Source: a bacterium (GTDB lineage: Bacteria > Planctomycetota > Planctomycetia > Pirellulales > Pirellulaceae). Taken from it: a stretch of 10,368 nt of DNA. The position numbers and the translations under genes were made by a program. The DNA lies in the NCBI GenBank assembly GCA_030432015.1, contig JAUIHJ010000248.1, positions 1 to 10,368 on the forward strand, read 5' to 3'. The notes below the pieces were generated by a model. That model saw only the letters and a list, made by a program, of their open reading frames with translations, ran no database searches and had not been told where the DNA came from. Below are positions 5,710 to 10,368 of the stretch, one piece after another. Position 1 is the first letter of the stretch. Every line of letters begins with the position of its first letter.

Positions 5710-6699
5710 ATGAACAGGCCGTTGCGGATTCTGGTTGTCGACGACAACCCGCAAGACCGAGCGCTGGTAGTACGTGAACTTCGCAGCGAATTTCAAACCG
5801 CGGAAATTTCGGAAGCGGTCGACCAGCGGCAGCTTGAAGAGCAATTGCTTCATCAGGAACTCGACCTTGTCGTCACCGATTATCAACTTCATTGGTCCGA
5901 CGGCATCATCGTCTTGAACCGCGTCAAGCAGCAATGGCCTGACTGCCCCGTCATTATGTTTACCGCGACCGGAAACGAAGAGATCGCCGTTAGCGGGATG
6001 CGACAAGGGCTCGACGACTACATCATCAAGAACGTCAAGCATCTGGTGCGATTGCGGACAGCAACCCGTGCTGTGGTAGACCATGCAGCGACGCGAAAGC
6101 AGGTCGAGCAGCTGGCTGCCCGATTGGGACTGCTCATGTCCCAGCTGCGCGTGGGCGTCTTCTCGTGTCGACCCAATGGAGAATTCCTGGACACTAACAG
6201 CGCCGTGCATGAGTTCTTTCGCGGCATGGGCGTCGAGCCTTGCCATAACCTGTGCGCGTTATTCGGCGATGATCCGCGTGTGGTCGGACTGCTCGCCCGC
6301 ATGGTGGAGAGCGATTCGCCCCAAGCAACTGAGATCGATGTACGCGATACCAGCGGCCATTCCAGATGCTTTCGACTCAGTGTCTCTCGCGCCAACCCGG
6401 CCGCCGATGCCAACCGAATCGATGGTTTGCTGGAGGACGTCACGCAACGCAAGCAGACGGAAGAAGAAATCCGCGAAGCGGAAGTGGCGGCCGCCAAGAT
6501 CGACATGCTGTCACCCCGCGAGACACAGGTGATGCACGAAGTGGTTCAAGGGAACGCGAATAAGGTCATCGCTCGCAATCTGAAGATCAGCGAAAAGACC
6601 GTGGAAAAGCATCGTTCCAGCTTGATGAAAAAGCTTCGCGTGCGAAGTGTCGCGGAACTCGTCCGGATGGCAATGTCTGCCGCAAGCCTTGACCGTTAG
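5710..6699 (+). CDS. Response regulator with REC, PAS-like and LuxR-type HTH domains
   Basis: This is a 329-residue cytosolic transcription regulator. The receiver domain (about 5-120) has acidic pocket D11/D12, phospho-acceptor D57 in LVVTDYQL, Thr85 in VIMFTATG and Lys107 in DYIIKNVK. A linker helix leads to a PAS-like region (about 140-245), RVGVFSCRPNGEFLDTNSAVHEFF up to GLLEDVTQRKQTEEE, the usual PAS ending. The C-terminal NarL/FixJ HTH (266-322) has LSPRETQVMHEVVQGNANKVIARNLKISEKTVEKHR. ATG 5710 was chosen over 5701 because GGGAG (5695-5699) is 10 nt from the former and only 1 nt from the latter. A sensory PAS placed between receiver and DNA-binding domain is less usual than plain REC-HTH and suggests two inputs. 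No histidine kinase is nearby, so it is an orphan. Targets are unknown; the sulfatase downstream is a positional candidate only. Confidence 0.92.
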   Translation: MNRPLRILVVDDNPQDRALVVRELRSEFQTAEISEAVDQRQLEEQLLHQELDLVVTDYQLHWSDGIIVLNRVKQQWPDCPVIMFTATGNEEIAVSGMRQGLDDYIIKNVKHLVRLRTATRAVVDHAATRKQVEQLAARLGLLMSQLRVGVFSCRPNGEFLDTNSAVHEFFRGMGVEPCHNLCALFGDDPRVVGLLARMVESDSPQATEIDVRDTSGHSRCFRLSVSRANPAADANRIDGLLEDVTQRKQTEEEIREAEVAAAKIDMLSPRETQVMHEVVQGNANKVIARNLKISEKTVEKHRSSLMKKLRVRSVAELVRMAMSAASLDR

Positions 6700-6714
6700 T
6701 GGGACAGCGCCGCG

Positions 6715-6744
6715 TTGTTCCGACAACCCTTATTCTTCCATAAT
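6715..6744 (+). promoter_or_regulatory. Candidate promoter of the sulfatase gene
   Basis: TTGTTC (6715-6720), an 18-bp spacer and CATAAT (6739-6744, 5 of 6) lie in the 139-bp gap after the response regulator. Transcription from near 6751 would give a leader of about 88 nt, so the sulfatase probably has its own promoter rather than relying on readthrough. Confidence 0.4.
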
Positions 6745-6838
6745 CTGGTCCCCTGCCCCGCGCCCGGTTGGGGGCCGGAAACAATTGCTGGGCACGGCAT
6801 GGCACGATGAAGTGCGTTGTGTCGCAAAGGAGCAACTC

Positions 6839-8341
6839 GTGAAGTTTCGTTTTTGTGGCTTGATTGTCATGCTGATTTCTGGCGGACTGACCGGAGGGCT
6901 GTTCGCGAACGAACCGGAGGCGGACGCCCCTCCCAACTTCATCGTCATCTTCTGCGACAACCTGGGCTACGGTGACATCGAGCCGTTTGGCTCGCAGGTT
7001 CATCGGACTCCCCACCTTAACCGGATGGCCAAAGAGGGGCGTCGGTTCACGCACTTCTGCGTGACGGCGGGAGTCTGCACGCCCTCACGGTCCTCGATCA
7101 TGACCGGCTGTTACTCGCAACGCGTGGGAATGCACCTCAACCCGCGCGACGGCCAGGTGCTCAGGCCGGTTTCTCCCTACGGATTGCATCCTGCCGAGCA
7201 GACGATTGCCGAAGTCCTCCAGGCGCAGGGGTACGCCACCGCGATTGTGGGCAAGTGGCACTTGGGAGATCAACCGAGGTTCCTTCCGACCCGTCAGGGC
7301 TTCGACACCTTCTTTGGCATCCCCTACAGCGACGACATGACGCGCGAAGTCGGGCAACGCCTCGGAGATCGCTACGCGGGCCACGACTGGCCCGAACTTC
7401 CGCTAATGAAGGACGAGACCATTATCGAGGCACCGGCCGATCGCGACCAACTGACCCGTCGCTGCACACAGCAAGCGGTCGCATTTATCGAGTCGCACCA
7501 GCAGGAGCCATTCTTCTTGTGTTTCCCCCAGTGCATGCCGGGCAGCACGCGGGCCCCTTTCGCCAGTTCGCAGTTCAAAGGTCAGAGTCGCAACGGCCCG
7601 TGGGGCGACGCCATCGAAGAACTTGACTGGTCCACCGGACAGATCCTCGACAAGCTCGTCGAATTGAAGCTGGACCGTCGTACGCTGGTGATTTGGACAT
7701 CCGATAACGGTGCCCCCATGGCGCCCGATATGGCGAGTCCCACCCGAGGCACGAATCAACCGCTTTTTGGGCGTGGCTACACCACCGCCGAAGGTGCCTT
7801 CCGAGTACCAACGGTAATGTGGTGGCCGGGTCATATTCCAGCCCAAACCACCTGCGAGGAATTGGCCACGACAATGGATTTGCTGCCAACGTTTGCTCGG
7901 TTGGCTGGCGGTGACACCGCGAAGTTGGGCCCGGTCGATGGCCACGACATTCGCCCGCTTGTCTTAGGGACCGACAACGCCAAGTCGCCTTACCCCTCGT
8001 TTTGCTATTACGATCAGGATCAACTCCAAGCGATCCGCAGCGGGCCGTGGAAGCTATTTCTGCCGCTGGAGACATTTTCCAAGCACCCTCATTTCCGCCG
8101 CGGCCAACCGGCAGAACCGCTTCTGTTCAACGTCGTCGAAGACGTCGGCAGCACGACCAACGTGGCTGCACAACATCCTGCGATCGTCGCTCGACTGACG
8201 AAACTGGCGGATGCTTGGCGCCGGGATCTCGGCGACCGCGGTCGCCCTGGGGCCGGGCAGCGCCCCGCGGGCTACTTGGGCGAGAATGTAACCCCCGCGC
8301 CACTGGTCAAGGACATGGCGCTGAGTCCTGAATTGCCCTGA
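6839..8341 (+). CDS. Exported formylglycine-dependent sulfatase, divergent active site
   Basis: The 500-residue protein belongs to the arylsulfatase-type (S1) family, which hydrolyses sulfate esters outside the cytoplasm. Residues 1-24 form a signal peptide (KFR, hydrophobic core, cleavage near LFA-NE). The formylglycine signature is C80-T-P-S-R84. Other landmarks are FCDNLGYGD (38-46) with metal ligand D40, GKWHLG (138-143), TSDNG (287-291) with D289/N290, and the GDAIEELDWSTGQIL segment. Three usual active-site residues differ. The second Asp of the DD pair is Asn41. The MPHxP histidine is absent, the segment reading MPGSTRAPFAS (233-243). The Lys of the GKG motif is Arg312 in GRGYTTAEG. 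GTG 6839 is the start because AAGGAG lies 6 nt upstream and the signal peptide begins there; a reading from 6647 would bury it. The substrate, probably a sulfated polysaccharide by planctomycete habit, is not readable. A dedicated formylglycine-generating enzyme is not in view. Confidence 0.93.
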   Translation: MKFRFCGLIVMLISGGLTGGLFANEPEADAPPNFIVIFCDNLGYGDIEPFGSQVHRTPHLNRMAKEGRRFTHFCVTAGVCTPSRSSIMTGCYSQRVGMHLNPRDGQVLRPVSPYGLHPAEQTIAEVLQAQGYATAIVGKWHLGDQPRFLPTRQGFDTFFGIPYSDDMTREVGQRLGDRYAGHDWPELPLMKDETIIEAPADRDQLTRRCTQQAVAFIESHQQEPFFLCFPQCMPGSTRAPFASSQFKGQSRNGPWGDAIEELDWSTGQILDKLVELKLDRRTLVIWTSDNGAPMAPDMASPTRGTNQPLFGRGYTTAEGAFRVPTVMWWPGHIPAQTTCEELATTMDLLPTFARLAGGDTAKLGPVDGHDIRPLVLGTDNAKSPYPSFCYYDQDQLQAIRSGPWKLFLPLETFSKHPHFRRGQPAEPLLFNVVEDVGSTTNVAAQHPAIVARLTKLADAWRRDLGDRGRPGAGQRPAGYLGENVTPAPLVKDMALSPELP

Positions 8342-8351
8342 CGGCGTCGGG

Positions 8352-8387
8352 ATCTTGGTGTGGAGTCCGTAATCCACTTGCCAAGAT
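8352..8387 (+). terminator. Stem-loop after the sulfatase gene
   Basis: ATCTTGG (8352-8358) pairs with CCAAGAT (8381-8387). Inside it GTGGA (8360-8364) pairs with TCCAC (8373-8377) around an 8-nt loop, making 12 bp in total with a small internal loop. It begins 10 nt after the stop codon. TTCGTTCG follows without a true T-run. Position and length favour a 3'-end or terminator structure. Confidence 0.5.
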
Positions 8388-8421
8388 TCGTTCGCGCCGA
8401 TGGCCCCGGTGGTCGTGGGCC

Positions 8422-8443
8422 GGAAAATTCCCCGTGATTTTCC
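8422..8443 (+). repeat. Inverted repeat GGAAAAT / ATTTTCC upstream of a -10 box
   Basis: GGAAAAT (8422-8428) and ATTTTCC (8437-8443) are perfect 7-bp arms around an 8-nt spacer, ending 33 bp before the TATAAT at 8477. It is AT-rich in GC-rich surroundings. It could be an operator or activator site next to the promoter. Confidence 0.4.
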
Positions 8444-8476
8444 CTGATGCCTGAAACGACACGCGTCCAGCGTGGG

Positions 8477-8482
8477 TATAAT
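8477..8482 (+). promoter_or_regulatory. -10 element (TATAAT) of the secreted-protein gene
   Basis: A perfect TATAAT lies 274 bp upstream of the GTG at 8756. No clear -35 is seen; CTGAAA at 8451-8456 is 20 bp away. It is the only strong -10 in the spacer. If used, it gives a leader of about 265 nt. Confidence 0.45.
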
Positions 8483-8755
8483 GCGACGAATCAACCGGAA
8501 TCATTATTCAGCGGCGTTTGCCGCTGTCCGCACAGCCCGGAGATGCGGTTCAGGACCGTCCAAGCCCCACCCTCCGACGATGAATCGTTTTGGCCCGCGT
8601 GACGTTCTCAGGGTTAAGGGCCCGCAGGGAGCGGCCCAGGCGCCACGGCTCCAAGCCACACGATGATCGGAGTCCATGGCGTCACCCGGAGACTTTATTT
8701 CCGGGCCTGGCCGGGGAACGTCCAACTGACGCGTCTCGCATGTCAAGGAATTTCC

Positions 8756-10368
8756 GTGTTCTACGCACGCAACCTGTCGCTGGTCATCCTGTGGACTGCT
8801 GTTGGCCTCCCGTCGATATCTTCCGCAGCCGAGCCCCCAACCGGAGCGGATTTTTTTCCGTCCACCGTCGTGGCGTTTGCTGAGCTGCCCGATCCGGCAG
8901 CGTTCGTCGATCTTGCTCTGAACCATGCGGTGCGCGCGCGACTTGAATCGCTCGACGCCCTCCAAGATGCCTACAAGTCACCGCAGTTTTTGCAATTCAA
9001 AGCGGTTGTCGCGGTCGTCGAAGCGCAACTGGGCGAAACCTGGCCCGACTTGATCAAGTCCGCCGCAGCCGGCGGTGTGAGCGTCGCGCTGGACGCCTCG
9101 ACCCAGGGTGTCGCCATCCTCATCACTGCGGAAGACGAAGCGCTGCCGGAAAAGATGCTGAAGTCCTTTACGCAGTTGGCCAGGGCGGACGCTTTGGCAA
9201 ACAACAAGCCTGACCCGATCGAAACGAAAACGTACCGTGGCTTGACGGTGCACCGCATCGATCAGGCGCGGGTCGTGGTATTGGGCAGGTCGATCTTGGC
9301 CACCAACAAGGCGGAGTTGGGGCAGCGGATCGTCGACATGCACGTCGACACGGCGCAAGACACCCTGGCCAACAGCGAGCTCTTTCAACAAGCCCGAGCT
9401 CAGGCAGGCGACGGTGCCAGAATCTGGGGTTACGTCAACACGACGGCACTCAGGGAGGCCGGTGCCGCCAAGGCGCTGTTTGCCGGCCGCGCGGAGAATC
9501 CAGTCCTCGAACTGCTGGCCGGCGGGATTCTGGCCAACCTCCAGCAGACGCCCTTCGCGACGTTCGCGGTGTCACTGTCCAACGAGCGGCTTGCGGTCGA
9601 TCTGGCGGCGCCCCACGATCCATCCTGGGTCGGTGCCAATCGTGAATATTACTTTGGCGTCGACGGCCAGGGCGCCGCCCCACCTCTGCTTCATGTCGAC
9701 GACGCGCTGCTCAGCCTGTCGACGTACCGCGACATCTCCGATATGTGGCTGCGAGCCGGCGACCTGTTTGACGAGAAGACGAATGATCAATTGGTGCAGG
9801 CAGAGAGCAATCTGGCGACGCTCTTTTCCGGCAAGGATTTTGGCGAGGAGATTCTGGGCGCGGTTGGCCCGGAGATTCAGATGATCGTCGCGCGGCAGGA
9901 CTTCGCCAACCGTGATGCCCAACCGGCGATCAAGCTACCCTCCTTCGCGCTGGCACTTCGCTTGAAAGACGCAGAAACGATGCGGTCGGAACTCCGCCGC
10001 ACCTTTCAAAGCCTGGTCGGATTCTTGAACGTGATCGGAGCCATGAACGGTCAGCCACAACTCGATCTGGACTCTGAGAAAGCTGGGGACCGCCATCTGA
10101 TCACAGCCACCTACGTGCCCGACAAAGATGCCAACACCGCCCGCTTGCCGATCAATTTCAACTTCTCGCCATCGATTGGCTTCGTGAAGGACCGTGTGGT
10201 CGTGGCGAGCACCAAGAGACTGGCCGAAACTCTACTGACTCAACTAGGTGAGGACGCAGCGACACCGCCAACCGTTTCCAATACCAACGCCCGTGCCGAC
10301 TTGGCCGCGGTTCGTCAAATCCTCGAGGATAACCGCGGCCAACTTGTGGCGCAGAACATGCTCGCAGA
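8756..10368 (+). CDS. Secreted protein of unknown function (C-terminus beyond window)
   Basis: I do not recognise a named family. The frame is open from GTG 8756 to the right edge, 537 residues. AAGGA (8745-8749) lies 6 nt upstream of the GTG. The N-terminus FYARNLSLVILWTAVGLPSISSAAE is a signal peptide with cleavage near residues 23-25, so the protein is exported. The mature part is soluble, has no transmembrane segment, and is Ala/Leu-rich with regular alpha/beta character. It starts VVAFAELPDPAAFVDLAL and has blocks such as PDPIETKTYRGLTVHRI, AKALFAGRAENPVLELLAGG, LFSGKDFGEEILGAVGPEIQ and RRTFQSLVGFLNVIGAMNGQP. I see no catalytic motif. The style resembles planctomycete lineage-specific exported proteins. 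It is separated from the sulfatase by a hairpin and its own promoter, so a shared pathway is not indicated. The gene is certain; its function is not. Confidence 0.88.
   Translation, partial: MFYARNLSLVILWTAVGLPSISSAAEPPTGADFFPSTVVAFAELPDPAAFVDLALNHAVRARLESLDALQDAYKSPQFLQFKAVVAVVEAQLGETWPDLIKSAAAGGVSVALDASTQGVAILITAEDEALPEKMLKSFTQLARADALANNKPDPIETKTYRGLTVHRIDQARVVVLGRSILATNKAELGQRIVDMHVDTAQDTLANSELFQQARAQAGDGARIWGYVNTTALREAGAAKALFAGRAENPVLELLAGGILANLQQTPFATFAVSLSNERLAVDLAAPHDPSWVGANREYYFGVDGQGAAPPLLHVDDALLSLSTYRDISDMWLRAGDLFDEKTNDQLVQAESNLATLFSGKDFGEEILGAVGPEIQMIVARQDFANRDAQPAIKLPSFALALRLKDAETMRSELRRTFQSLVGFLNVIGAMNGQPQLDLDSEKAGDRHLITATYVPDKDANTARLPINFNFSPSIGFVKDRVVVASTKRLAETLLTQLGEDAATPPTVSNTNARADLAAVRQILEDNRGQLVAQNMLA

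Larger units (their letters stand above)
8388..8755. other. Intergenic region and long leader of the secreted-protein gene
   Basis: No gene is supported here. The short frames starting at 8472 and 8590 have Arg-rich translations without motifs, and the second overlaps the true gene out of frame. The stretch holds a GGAAAAT/ATTTTCC dyad, a TATAAT box at 8477, and a bulged GC hairpin at 8618-8637 (GGGCCCGC, AGGGA loop, GCGGCCC). From the TATAAT to the GTG start is about 270 nt, much of it probably transcribed leader. Confidence 0.5.

Noticed and set aside
5644..6246. 200-codon reverse frame opposite the response regulator
   Set aside because: It is a shadow of the well-supported receiver domain on the other strand.
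6799..6814. Sigma54-like site TGGCACG...GTGC upstream of the sulfatase
   Set aside because: The GG and GC elements are one base too far apart, and sigma54 is strict about this spacing.
6647..6838. N-terminal extension of the sulfatase into the response-regulator gene
   Set aside because: It would overlap a real gene and bury a clear signal peptide. GTG 6839 has AAGGAG at ideal spacing.
8590..8883. 97-codon forward frame before and overlapping the last gene
   Set aside because: It is Arg/Pro-rich without motifs and overlaps the signal peptide region of the real gene in another frame.

Overview
The window looks like chromosomal DNA from a planctomycete, probably of the Pirellulales. The evidence is GC-rich coding sequence, mostly single-gene transcription units with long spacers, a secreted formylglycine sulfatase, a Ser/Thr protein kinase, a divergent Gfo/Idh/MocA protein, and a selenocysteine-type ArsC-family protein. 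This placement is inference from protein style; there is no rRNA or other marker. I saw no tRNA, CRISPR array, insertion sequence or phage gene.

Layout: 1-668 (-) is the N-terminal part of a RecQ-type helicase running off the left edge. 1055-2038 (+) is a D-2-hydroxyacid dehydrogenase. 2244-3383 (+) is a small soluble protein kinase. 3479-4486 (-) is a Gfo/Idh/MocA protein that lacks the family's catalytic Lys. 4675-5022 (+) is an ArsC/thioredoxin-fold protein with an in-frame TGA at codon 13, where the first residue of a CxxC motif belongs. 5082-5324 (-) is a short helix-turn-helix protein. 5710-6699 (+) is an orphan REC-PAS-LuxR response regulator. 6839-8341 (+) is an exported sulfatase. 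8756 to the right edge (+) is a secreted protein of unknown function, truncated by the window.

The most notable locus is the ArsC-family gene. A strong Shine-Dalgarno and ATG lead after 12 codons to TGA. The same frame then continues through UxxC and a complete ArsC-like domain to a normal stop. Directly downstream of the TGA is a perfect 7-bp hairpin at the spacing expected of a bacterial SECIS element. The simplest reading is UGA recoding to selenocysteine, so a standard gene caller would either truncate this gene or miss its N-terminus.

The genes do not form an obvious pathway. Convergent pairs (kinase/oxidoreductase, ArsC/HTH) are separated by short gaps with hairpins. Divergent pairs (recQ/dehydrogenase, oxidoreductase/ArsC, HTH/response regulator) share upstream regions holding the candidate promoters. 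Three proteins, the oxidoreductase, the sulfatase and the kinase, are intact but carry substitutions at positions usually needed for catalysis. They are better seen as divergent subfamily members than as textbook enzymes.
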